Positions 1 to 6,483 of a DNA stretch of 7,958 nt are shown here, piece after piece (position 1 is the stretch's first letter; each line of letters opens with the position of its first letter). The stretch spans positions 1-7,958 of the forward strand of contig DATLBY010000195.1 in the NCBI GenBank assembly GCA_035526665.1. Reading direction: 5' to 3'. The notes beneath the pieces were generated by a model, which searched no databases, was not told the DNA's origin, and saw only the letters and a program-made list of their open reading frames with translations. The stretch comes from DATLBY01 sp035526665. GTDB lineage: Bacteria; Acidobacteriota; Terriglobia; Bryobacterales; Bryobacteraceae. A program made the position numbers and the translations under genes.

Positions 1-364
1 TCGCGCCCGCTCTGAAAAACCGGGGTTATTGGGACGATCGACCTCACTCACTATAGTCCAGCGTGATTGGGAGGAGGCGCGGCTTTGCGGGAACGCGGCG
101 GTGCAGGCCGCCATCGCCGGGCATGGCGGCTCCATGATCACACTCGACCGGGGCCCAGGACCCGAATATCACATCGCCACCGGATTGGCGCCCTTGAGCC
201 GGGTCGCATTTCTCGAGCGGCCATTCCCGGCTGAGTGGCGCTCGGACGAACACCTGTCGCAACACTTCTTCGAATACGTGGCTCCCCTGGCAGGTGAAAT
301 CGCGGGATTTCCGGCGCTTAACCCTGCTGTAATTGCAAAAATGACTCCAGGAGGAACAATATGA
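1..364 (+). CDS. 6-phosphofructokinase, C-terminal part (probably PPi-dependent type); 5' end outside window
   Basis: About 120 C-terminal codons are present; the frame is open from base 2, so the gene starts upstream. The product phosphorylates fructose 6-phosphate to the 1,6-bisphosphate in glycolysis in the cytoplasm. Visible landmarks are a GLLGRSTS stretch, then EEARLCGNAAVQAAIAG followed by GSMITLDR and ATGLAPLSRVA. This order (an EA..G..AV..A..G helix, then a G-M-T-L strand, then a TGLAPL segment) is what I recall from the C-terminal part of pyrophosphate-dependent phosphofructokinases and their ATP-using relatives. The catalytic and phosphoryl-donor residues lie upstream, so PPi versus ATP use cannot be decided here. 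A TTG at base 29 could open a short reading frame but would cut into the conserved domain, so I treat it as internal. The TGA stop at 362-364 overlaps the next ATG in an ATGA arrangement. Confidence 0.78.
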   Translation, partial: RARSEKPGLLGRSTSLTIVQRDWEEARLCGNAAVQAAIAGHGGSMITLDRGPGPEYHIATGLAPLSRVAFLERPFPAEWRSDEHLSQHFFEYVAPLAGEIAGFPALNPAVIAKMTPGGTI

Positions 365-1539
365 ATCGCAGACAGCTGATGAAAGCCGTGGCCGCAGCCG
401 CACTTGGCGGTGGGCAGGCCATGCCGCAGAAAGCGCCGGCGCCTGCGGCGGCAGGTCCGGATGTGCCGCTGCGCGAGTACGAGCCCAAGAGCATGCTCCA
501 TGTCCACGAAAACAGCGTGGAACGGGCGAAGTTTCCAGTCATCGACTTCCATACCCACATCACCTGGAGCGGAGGACTTTCCGGTCAGGACAAGGTGACG
601 TTCAGCGCCAAGCCCGAAGAGCTTTTGCCCGTGATGGATCGCCGTAATATCCGATTCATGGTCAACTGCACTGGCGGCTATGGCAAGGGCCTGGAAGAGG
701 CGATCCGCGTCCTGCAGCAGCCGCATCCCAACCGCTTTGTAATACTCACGGAGCCTGCCTGGGCCAGGATCGAGGATCCGAAGTACCCGCAGATTCAGGC
801 AGATTTGATTCAAGCTGCCCACAACGCGGGAGCTCGCGGCATCAAGGTTTTGAAAACTCTCGGTCTCTATCTTCGCGAGCATGTCAAAACTGGCCGTCTG
901 CTTAAGGTGGACGATCCGCGCTTCGATCCCATGTGGGAGACGGCGGCTTCCTTGAAAATGCCGATTGGCATCCATACCTCAGATCCAGAGGCCTTTTTCC
1001 TGCCTATTGATCGCTTCAATGAGCGCTGGGAGGAGCTGCACAATCATCCTGACTGGTCTTTCCACGGCAAGGATTTTCCAGCGAACATGGAACTGCAGGA
1101 GCAGCGCCGGAACGTCATGCGGCGTCATCCCAGGACTCAGTTTGTCTGTTTCCACGTGGCGGATTCTGAGAACCTCGGATACGTTTCAGAATGTCTCTCC
1201 AGCCACCCGAACATGCACGTCGAGATAGCCGCCCGCATCGGCGAACTCGGCCGTCAGCCGCGCGCGGCAAAACAGTTCATGGATAAGTATCAGGACCGGA
1301 TTTTGTTCGGCACCGATGCAGTGCCCAAAGGCGTCGAAACTCCGCAACAGGTGTTCGGGGACGCATTGTACAAAATCTACTTCCGTTTTCTCGAGACGAA
1401 TGACGAATATTTTGACTACGCTCCCGCAAAAGTTCCTCCGCAGGGCCGTTGGCGAATATCCGGGCTAGGCCTGTCCGACACTGTTTTGCGAAAGATCTAC
1501 AATCAGAATGCGGCGCGGCTCCTGGGAGTTTCCCTGTAA
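361..1539 (+). CDS. Exported amidohydrolase-2 family metal-dependent hydrolase
   Basis: A 392-residue TIM-barrel hydrolase of the amidohydrolase-2 type (ACMSD-like branch). Residues 2-8 read NRRQLMK, which fits a twin-arginine motif (RRx[FL][LM]K), followed by an Ala/Gly-rich stretch to about residue 31; a folded, metal-loaded enzyme exported by Tat is likely. Likely metal ligands are H64 and H66 (DFHTH after the first strand), H205 (GIHTSD), H265 (FHVAD) and D319 (FGTDAVP). The segments GIKVLKTLGL (160-169), RWEELHNHPDW, ARIGELGRQP and the PPQGRWRISGLGL tail look like a distinct conserved subfamily common in soil bacteria, whose substrate I do not know. The start is set by AGGAGG at 349-354, six bases before the ATG. 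The gene overlaps the phosphofructokinase stop (ATGA), so translation is probably coupled. No strong terminator follows. Confidence 0.88.
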   Translation: MNRRQLMKAVAAAALGGGQAMPQKAPAPAAAGPDVPLREYEPKSMLHVHENSVERAKFPVIDFHTHITWSGGLSGQDKVTFSAKPEELLPVMDRRNIRFMVNCTGGYGKGLEEAIRVLQQPHPNRFVILTEPAWARIEDPKYPQIQADLIQAAHNAGARGIKVLKTLGLYLREHVKTGRLLKVDDPRFDPMWETAASLKMPIGIHTSDPEAFFLPIDRFNERWEELHNHPDWSFHGKDFPANMELQEQRRNVMRRHPRTQFVCFHVADSENLGYVSECLSSHPNMHVEIAARIGELGRQPRAAKQFMDKYQDRILFGTDAVPKGVETPQQVFGDALYKIYFRFLETNDEYFDYAPAKVPPQGRWRISGLGLSDTVLRKIYNQNAARLLGVSL

Positions 1540-1630
1540 TCACCACCGCCCCTCATGGCCGGTTGGGGAGCTGCAAGTATGATGGTTCTTTGGCGAGTAT
1601 TTTAGAGCTGACGGCGAGAGGATTCTAACT

Positions 1631-2662
1631 ATGCAAGCAATGCTGATGGAGCGTTATAAGCACCTGGAAGTGGTGGAATTTCCCCAACCCGAGATCGGAC
1701 CGGAAGATCTTCTGATTCGCGTGAAGGCCTGCGGCATTTGCGGCAGCGACATCCACGGCTACGACGGAAGTACGGGACGGCGCCTGCCGCCGCTCGTGAT
1801 GGGCCATGAAGCGGCGGGTGTAGTAGAGGCTGCCGGCCCCAGTGTGAAGTCGTTTCGGCCCGGCGACAGGGTCACGTTTGACTCCACTATCTACTGCGGT
1901 CACTGTTTTTTCTGTATCCGCGGCGAGGTCAATCTATGCGATAACCGGCAGGTGTTGGGGGTTTCGCCCGGCGAGTATCGCCGCCACGGTGCGTTCGCGG
2001 AGTATGTGGCGGTGCCGCAGCGTGTCTGCTACAAGCTGCCCGAAACGCTACCGTTCGAGCATGCCGCCATGATCGAAGCGGTTTCCGTGGCCGTGCATGC
2101 AGTCAGCTTGACGCCCATAAAGCTGGGCGATACCGCGGTTGTAGTGGGCAGCGGAATGATTGGACTGCTGGTAGTGCAAGCGCTCCGCCTTGCGGGCTGC
2201 TCGCGCATTATTGCCGTCGATCTCGACCAAGCAAAGCTTTCCATCGCTCGGCAGTTGGGCGCCGAGGAAACATTCAGTCCCTCCGATGGCGATGTGCCCA
2301 AGCGAATTCGCGAATTGACCGCGGGTCGCGGCGCCGATGTTGCAATGGAGGTCGTCGGCGCCACCGCGACCCTGCAAACGGCTCTCAATAGCGTGCGCAA
2401 GGGCGGTGTCGTGACGCTTGTTGGAAATCTCGCGCCCAAGGTCGAACTACCGCTACAGATCGTGGTTACGCGCCAGATCCAGCTGATCGGCTCCTGCTCT
2501 TCCTCGGGCGAATATCCGGTCTGCATTGACCTTTTGAACCGCCGGTCAATCGTCGTGGAGCCGCTGATTAGTGCGATTGCGCCGCTTTCGGAAGGCCCAC
2601 GCTGGTTTGAGCGCTTGTATGGCAAAGAACCGAACCTGATGAAGGTGATCCTGCAGCCATAA
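1631..2662 (+). CDS. Zinc-dependent medium-chain alcohol/polyol dehydrogenase (sorbitol/threonine dehydrogenase-like)
   Basis: A complete 343-residue cytoplasmic MDR enzyme, normal length for the sorbitol, threonine and galactitol-1-phosphate dehydrogenase group. It oxidises a secondary alcohol or polyol with NAD(P). Catalytic zinc ligands are C37 (CGICGSDIHGY), H59-E60 (MGHEAAG) and E149 (MIEAVSV). The structural zinc site is intact: C89, C92, C95 and C103 with the classic 2-2-7 spacing. The Rossmann fold starts at about residue 170 with VVVGSGMIG, and beta-2 ends with D197, which favours NAD over NADP. GAGAGGA at 1616-1622 is a good ribosome-binding site eight bases before the ATG. It lies 91 bp after the amidohydrolase, so it may belong to the same transcript or have its own promoter; I see no clear -35/-10 pair. 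The exact substrate cannot be assigned. Ends converge with the next gene, 11 bp apart. Confidence 0.93.
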   Translation: MQAMLMERYKHLEVVEFPQPEIGPEDLLIRVKACGICGSDIHGYDGSTGRRLPPLVMGHEAAGVVEAAGPSVKSFRPGDRVTFDSTIYCGHCFFCIRGEVNLCDNRQVLGVSPGEYRRHGAFAEYVAVPQRVCYKLPETLPFEHAAMIEAVSVAVHAVSLTPIKLGDTAVVVGSGMIGLLVVQALRLAGCSRIIAVDLDQAKLSIARQLGAEETFSPSDGDVPKRIRELTAGRGADVAMEVVGATATLQTALNSVRKGGVVTLVGNLAPKVELPLQIVVTRQIQLIGSCSSSGEYPVCIDLLNRRSIVVEPLISAIAPLSEGPRWFERLYGKEPNLMKVILQP

Positions 2663-2670
2663 TGGCCGCA
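2652..2670. repeat. 19-bp imperfect palindrome across the dehydrogenase stop codon
   Basis: TGCAGCCAT (2652-2660), a single central A (2661), then ATGGCCGCA (2662-2670). The arms are complementary at eight of nine positions. The odd pair is A-C when read on the plus strand and G-U on the minus strand, so the hairpin is better on the minus strand, just after the stop of the Lys/Ala-rich gene. No T-tract follows on either side, so it is not a standard intrinsic terminator. It could protect mRNA 3' ends or be chance; the TAA stop of the dehydrogenase lies in its centre. Confidence 0.35.
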
Positions 2671-2673
2671 ACC

Positions 2674-2904
2674 TCACTTCTTAGCTGGTGCTGATTTTGC
2701 GCTGCGGCGGGCCGCCGCCTTTTTGGCTGCCTTCTTCTCGCGCCGCGGCAGACCGGATTTGTCTTTTTTTTGCAGCTTCCCTTTTTTGGGCTTAGGTGCG
2801 CCCGCCAGACCCGTTGCCGCCGCAACTTTCCCGGCCGCGCTGCCGATCGTCTTTGCCGCTGCGACTATCGCGCTATCTTCTGTACTGCTTTTTTTGCCTG
2901 CCAT
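2674..2904 (-). CDS. Small Lys/Ala-rich basic protein, histone H1-tail-like
   Basis: A 76-residue protein with 18 Lys, 4 Arg and 20 Ala against only 4 acidic residues, so it is strongly basic. Residues 10-36 are Ala-rich and could form a helix; residues 37-76 are a Lys/Arg/Ala/Pro tail (PKPKKGK, RREKKAAKKAAARR, SAPAKK) like histone H1 C-terminal tails and bacterial nucleoid proteins with such tails. DNA or RNA binding is an inference from composition only; no fold or family is recognised. Two Shine-Dalgarno-like sites precede the ATG: AGGAG at 2908-2912, only 3 bases away, and GGAGG (CCTCC on plus) at 2918-2922, 13 bases away; neither has ideal spacing. It lies 66 bp downstream of the deacylase on the same strand. 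The coding strand contains an A8 run (2764-2771) and an A6 run (2782-2787), prone to slippage or sequencing error. I judge it real because of the start signals and coherent composition. Confidence 0.72.
   Translation of the reverse strand: MAGKKSSTEDSAIVAAAKTIGSAAGKVAAATGLAGAPKPKKGKLQKKDKSGLPRREKKAAKKAAARRSAKSAPAKK
2704..2724 (+). terminator. Putative intrinsic terminator for the dehydrogenase transcript, inside the opposing gene
   Basis: GCGGCGG (2704-2710) and CCGCCGC (2712-2718) are perfectly complementary around one G. Realistically this gives a 5-bp all-GC stem, GCGGC/GCCGC, with a 5-base loop, followed by one C and five T (2720-2724). It lies 42 bases after the dehydrogenase stop. On the other strand it is the Ala/Arg/Lys codon run of the basic protein, so the hairpin may be a by-product of repeated Ala codons. 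Confidence 0.4.
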
Positions 2905-2970
2905 ACGCTCCTGACTGCCTCCGTGCGTCCTTCACAACTGTACACCGGATGCATCGGGATCAGGTTAAAT

Positions 2971-4620
2971 TCAAATCTTTTTGCCTTTGCCGTACAGAAT
3001 CTTACCTGGCCGCCGGTTGGTATGTTTACCGCGGGCGAGGACGATTTCTCCGTTTACCAGGACATACTCGATGCCGGTTGCATATTGATGGGGCTTATCC
3101 CAGGTCGCGTTATCAATGACGGTCGCCGGGTTGAATATTGTCACGTCTGCCCAAAAGCCGGGACGAACCAGTCCCCGATCGTAAATTCCGATCTTCGCCG
3201 CGTTGGCCGAGCTCATTTTCCGGATCGCCTCCTCCAGGCTGAGAACCTTCTCATCCCGTACATACCGGCCGAGTACCCGCGGGAACGTCCCGTAGTAACG
3301 CGGGTGTGGATTTCCTTTTGCCAGAGGACCTTCGGTTTTTACCGCTGTTCCATCCGAGCCGATGGAGACGAAGGGCTGCCGCAGGGCGTAGCGCATGTCG
3401 TCTTCATTGTGGTGAAAGTAGATGGTGGGAATGGACCCGCGATTGGCCTCGAGGAGTTTGAAAAGAACATCCAGCGGATCGCCCCCGATGGTCCGGATTA
3501 CTTCATCCATACGCTTACCTTCAAAACGTTTATATTCCGGGCTGGATAGCGACACCAGCAACATTCCCTCCCAGTTGCCGGTAGCGGTGTAGTGGTTGTA
3601 CCAATTGGTGCCCGGCATGCCGTGGAGAACCTGGTCTTTGATCTTCGGCAGGAGTTGCGGGTCATGCAAACGCTTCAGCATCGCGTCGGTCCCGCCTTCA
3701 TGCACCCACGGCGGCAGGATGCTGGAAAGATTATTTTGGCCGGCGCGATACGGGTAGACGTGCGCCTCCACCTGTTGGCCTTTGTCGCGTGCCTGTTGGA
3801 TGCTGGCGATCAGTTCGGGCATTTGGCCCCACAGCTTGTGATCCGCAAGTTTCAGGTGGATGATGTCGACTGGTATCTGAGCCTTTCGCCCAATCTCGAG
3901 GGCCTCGGCCACCGACTCGAAAACTCCCTGCCCCTCAGTGCGCATATGGGTCGAGTAGATACCGCCGTACTCCGAGGCAACCTTGCACATGGCGACCAGC
4001 GTCGCTGTGTCGATCCAGGATCCCGGCGGTCCGCTAAGTGAACTCGCCACACCGAGCGCTCCCTGCTGCATGGCGCGGCGGACTACCTCCTGCATCGCGG
4101 ATAGTTCGGCCGGGGTGGGCGGTCCGGCCTGTTCGCCCCGGACGTAGGTCCACACCTGGCTGGATCCCACATAGCTACCGATATTAGTCGAGATGCCTTG
4201 CTTGAGAACTCGCCCGAAGTAACCGTCAAAATCGCTCCAGTCGGCTCCTGACGGACGTTTTTGCTGTTTCCCGCCGATCGGTGCGGCCGAGCCGCCTTCG
4301 CCGAATATCATTGACGTGACGCCCTGGCGGATCATACTTTCGGCATTACCGTCCGCTACAATCGTTTCGTCCGAATGATTGTGGATATCGACAAAGCCCG
4401 GCGCCACAATCAGTCCTTTGGCATCGATGACAGTTGTCGCCTGGAAGCTGCTGAGATTTCCGATGCTTGTAACCCGGCCGCCCTGAATGCCGACGTCCAC
4501 CATTCTCCAGGGATTGCCGGTACCATCCACCAGTTTCCCGTTCCGGATAATAACGTCATAGTTCTGGGCGAGGCCTTGTGCTAGCAGGATCCCAAACAGC
4601 AAGAGGTGTTTCATCCTCAT
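2971..4620 (-). CDS. Exported N-acyl-D-amino-acid deacylase family amidohydrolase (D-aminoacylase-like)
   Basis: A 549-residue enzyme of the D-aminoacylase/dihydroorotase-like amidohydrolase group, which remove the acyl group from N-acyl-D-amino acids. The N-terminus (MRMKHLLLFGILLAQGLAQ) is a short Sec signal peptide, probably cut near residue 18, so the enzyme likely works outside the cytoplasm. The small beta domain (YDVIIRNGKLVDGTGNP) leads into APGFVDIHNHSD with metal ligands H80 and H82. Others are H225 (YSTHMRTEG), H255 (IIHLKLADHK) and D423 (SIGSDGTAV). The C-terminal PGFWADVTIFNP and VLVNGEIVLARGKHT segments close the beta domain. The position of the Cys ligand of classical D-aminoacylases (GNCG) reads GEGG here (107-110). 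Start choice is uncertain: ATG at 4620 or two codons later at 4614; neither has a good ribosome-binding site. A TACAAT box (minus strand, 4622-4627) sits right before the start. The gene diverges from the next amidohydrolase. Confidence 0.88.
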   Translation of the reverse strand: MRMKHLLLFGILLAQGLAQNYDVIIRNGKLVDGTGNPWRMVDVGIQGGRVTSIGNLSSFQATTVIDAKGLIVAPGFVDIHNHSDETIVADGNAESMIRQGVTSMIFGEGGSAAPIGGKQQKRPSGADWSDFDGYFGRVLKQGISTNIGSYVGSSQVWTYVRGEQAGPPTPAELSAMQEVVRRAMQQGALGVASSLSGPPGSWIDTATLVAMCKVASEYGGIYSTHMRTEGQGVFESVAEALEIGRKAQIPVDIIHLKLADHKLWGQMPELIASIQQARDKGQQVEAHVYPYRAGQNNLSSILPPWVHEGGTDAMLKRLHDPQLLPKIKDQVLHGMPGTNWYNHYTATGNWEGMLLVSLSSPEYKRFEGKRMDEVIRTIGGDPLDVLFKLLEANRGSIPTIYFHHNEDDMRYALRQPFVSIGSDGTAVKTEGPLAKGNPHPRYYGTFPRVLGRYVRDEKVLSLEEAIRKMSSANAAKIGIYDRGLVRPGFWADVTIFNPATVIDNATWDKPHQYATGIEYVLVNGEIVLARGKHTNRRPGKILYGKGKKI

Positions 4621-4637
4621 GATTGTATTTCACGGCG

Positions 4638-4667
4638 TTGACTATCATTGGACCCGAATGCTAGGAT
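4638..4667 (+). promoter_or_regulatory. Candidate sigma-70-like promoter for the YtcJ-type amidohydrolase
   Basis: TTGACT at 4638-4643 (5 of 6 to TTGACA) and TAGGAT at 4662-4667 (4 of 6 to TATAAT), 18 bases apart, in the short gap between two divergent genes. Transcription would begin near 4674, leaving only a few bases before the ATG at 4679. The same AGGA (4663-4666) could instead be a distant ribosome-binding site for that ATG; it cannot do both jobs. Confidence 0.35.
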
Positions 4668-4678
4668 TCTCGGCATCC

Positions 4679-6421
4679 ATGCCATATTCGAGCTTTGTTG
4701 GAAGATTTGGGATCCTATTTTCTCTTTCCTTGGCTGTTTCCGCCGGCGCTGCCGCCCAGGAACGGGCCGATACCATCTATTACAACGGACAGATTGTGAC
4801 CATGTCGTCCAACCATCCCACGGCACAGGCTGTGGCGATCCAGGGCGACCGTTTCCTGGCCGTGGGTTCGAACGCGGACGTTTTGAAAACTGCCGGCCCC
4901 CGCACCAAAAAGATTAATCTCGCAGGTCAATCGGTAGTGCCGGGATTAATTGAGAGTCATGTACATCCACTCGCTGCCGCCTTAAGCGAAATTGAAGGAA
5001 CCATACCGGTATTCAAATCAATCCCGGAGATACAGACGTACATTAAATCGCAAGCGGCGAAGCTCCCGAAAGATCGCCTGATCTTCATCCCAAAGGTCTA
5101 CTCCACACGCTTGATCGAACACAGGTACCCCACCCGTCAGGAGCTCGACACGGCCGCGCCGGAACGCGAAGTAGTAGTCGACAACGGGTATGCCTCAGTT
5201 CTGAATTCAAAGGTGATGAAGCGCTTGGGGATTACTTCGGCGACCCCGCAGCCAAGTGCCGGCCGTATTGTCATCGACAAGAATGGAGAGCCGACAGGCT
5301 TGGTGCTGGGAGCCTCTCAACTGCTATCGTCGGTCCGGGGCACTCGCAAGTCTACCGCCGAAGAGCGAGTCAGTTCGCTCGAAAGCATGCTACGCACCTA
5401 TAGCTCGGTGGGAATCACTAGCATCATCGATCGTGGCGAGACCGCCCAGGGTTTTCGCGCTTACCAGACGCTCCACGATGCGGGCAGAATGAAAGTTCGC
5501 GCCTATGTCACCTATTTAGTGGATGCGAAGGGCAGCGCCGCCGACCTGCGCCAGGAGATTGAACGGATTCCTTTCGTCACGGGATCGGGCGACAAATGGT
5601 TTACTGTCGGATCTTTGAAAACCGTGATCGACGGCGGAATCCTGATTGGAACAGCCTATCTAAGGGAGCCCTATGGACGCCAGACCGGTATCTACGGGTT
5701 TGTCGAAGACGGCTATCGTGGTGTCCTGTCCGTCCCACGCGAAAACGTATTCGAGATGGCGAAAATCGCCAATGAACTGGGTTGGCAAATGACTGCGCAT
5801 ACCACTGGCGGAGGCGCTACCGACCTGCTGCTCGACGCCTATGAAGCAGCCAATGCGATCCGTCCCATTCAAGGCCGCCGCTTCACAGTTACTCACGGCA
5901 ACTTTCCGAATGCGGCCGCAATCCAGCGGGCGCGCAAATTAGGCGTAGCATTCGACGTCCAGCCCGCTTGGATGTACCTGGATGGACCGGCCATTAAGGA
6001 TGTTTTCGGGCCCGAGCGTATGAAGGATTTCCAGCCGTTCCGCTCCATGATCGATGGCGGCGTTGTCATTGCCGGCGGCTCCGACCACATGATTCGCTTC
6101 GATCCACGGTTGGCTACGAATCCATTTCATCCATTCTTCGGAATGTGGATGGCCATTACTCGCCAGATGGTGGACGGCAAAGTCCTGAATCCGGAGCAGC
6201 GTATCTCCCGCGCGGAAGCACTGAAAATGTGGACCTGGAACGGGGCCTATCTAGCCTTTAGCGAGAAAGAGAAAGGCTCCATCGAGCCCGGGAAGCTGGC
6301 TGATATGGTAGTGATCTCAAAGAATTACATGACCTGTCCGGAAAACGACATCAAAAATATCGAGCCTTTGAAAACGATTGTCGGCGGTCAAGTAGTGTTC
6401 GATGCAAGTGCAGCCAAATAA
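4679..6421 (+). CDS. Exported YtcJ-type amidohydrolase (amidohydrolase-3 family)
   Basis: A 580-residue enzyme with this start. It belongs to the YtcJ/NfdA-like amidohydrolase-3 family, which includes N-substituted formamide deformylase; the substrate here is unknown. Residues 1-26 are a Sec signal (MPYSSFVGRFGILFSLSLAV, then SAGAAA before QE). The beta domain (DTIYYNGQIVTM) precedes VPGLIESHVHP with metal ligands H94 and H96. A conserved KxxxDGG motif has K314 (SLKTVIDGG). Further ligands are H374 (TAHTTGGG), H406 (VTHGNFP) and D469 (GGSDHM). The tail GSIEPGKLADMVVIS is typical. In-frame ATGs also occur at 4619 and 4658; the 4619 start would overlap the divergent gene's start and put a 20-residue polar stretch before the signal peptide, so 4679 is preferred. 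Ribosome binding is weak (AGGA 12 bases upstream). No terminator follows. Confidence 0.9.
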   Translation: MPYSSFVGRFGILFSLSLAVSAGAAAQERADTIYYNGQIVTMSSNHPTAQAVAIQGDRFLAVGSNADVLKTAGPRTKKINLAGQSVVPGLIESHVHPLAAALSEIEGTIPVFKSIPEIQTYIKSQAAKLPKDRLIFIPKVYSTRLIEHRYPTRQELDTAAPEREVVVDNGYASVLNSKVMKRLGITSATPQPSAGRIVIDKNGEPTGLVLGASQLLSSVRGTRKSTAEERVSSLESMLRTYSSVGITSIIDRGETAQGFRAYQTLHDAGRMKVRAYVTYLVDAKGSAADLRQEIERIPFVTGSGDKWFTVGSLKTVIDGGILIGTAYLREPYGRQTGIYGFVEDGYRGVLSVPRENVFEMAKIANELGWQMTAHTTGGGATDLLLDAYEAANAIRPIQGRRFTVTHGNFPNAAAIQRARKLGVAFDVQPAWMYLDGPAIKDVFGPERMKDFQPFRSMIDGGVVIAGGSDHMIRFDPRLATNPFHPFFGMWMAITRQMVDGKVLNPEQRISRAEALKMWTWNGAYLAFSEKEKGSIEPGKLADMVVISKNYMTCPENDIKNIEPLKTIVGGQVVFDASAAK

Positions 6422-6437
6422 CAGGCATTCGTGCTGC

Positions 6438-6467
6438 TTGCTAACAGCGTGTCAGCTGCGCTACGAT
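6438..6467 (+). promoter_or_regulatory. Weak candidate promoter for the small membrane-peptide gene
   Basis: TTGCTA (6438-6443) and TACGAT (6462-6467), 18 bases apart, each 4 of 6 to consensus. It would start transcripts near 6474, about 20 bases before the small gene's ATG. The alternative is read-through from the amidohydrolase, which ends 73 bp upstream of that ATG with no terminator visible. Support is slight. Confidence 0.22.
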
Positions 6468-6483
6468 GCGGAGGTACGACAAG

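Noticed and set aside
169..975. Long minus-strand open frame (268 codons) across the phosphofructokinase end and the amidohydrolase
   Set aside because: It runs antisense to two recognisable proteins, spans their junction, has no convincing product, and is explained by GC-rich codon mirroring.
1540..1630. Possible terminator or promoter in the gap before the dehydrogenase (CCCC...GGGG at about 1550-1569; TATGAT-like box near 1578)
   Set aside because: Only four base pairs with no T-tract, and no -35 at proper spacing; nothing beyond the ribosome-binding site is supportable.
2029..2625. Minus-strand open frame opposite the dehydrogenase
   Set aside because: Low-complexity Ser/Thr/Arg shadow of the Rossmann-fold coding sequence.
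2945..2958. Palindromic CCGGATGCATCGGG between the deacylase and the basic-protein gene
   Set aside because: The core GATGCATC is a perfect 8-bp palindrome but short; as RNA it would have no loop, and no second copy was seen to suggest an operator.
2770..3549. Plus-strand open frame (259 codons) across the basic-protein and deacylase genes
   Set aside because: Antisense to a clear D-aminoacylase-type enzyme with conserved metal ligands; the translation has no recognisable domain.
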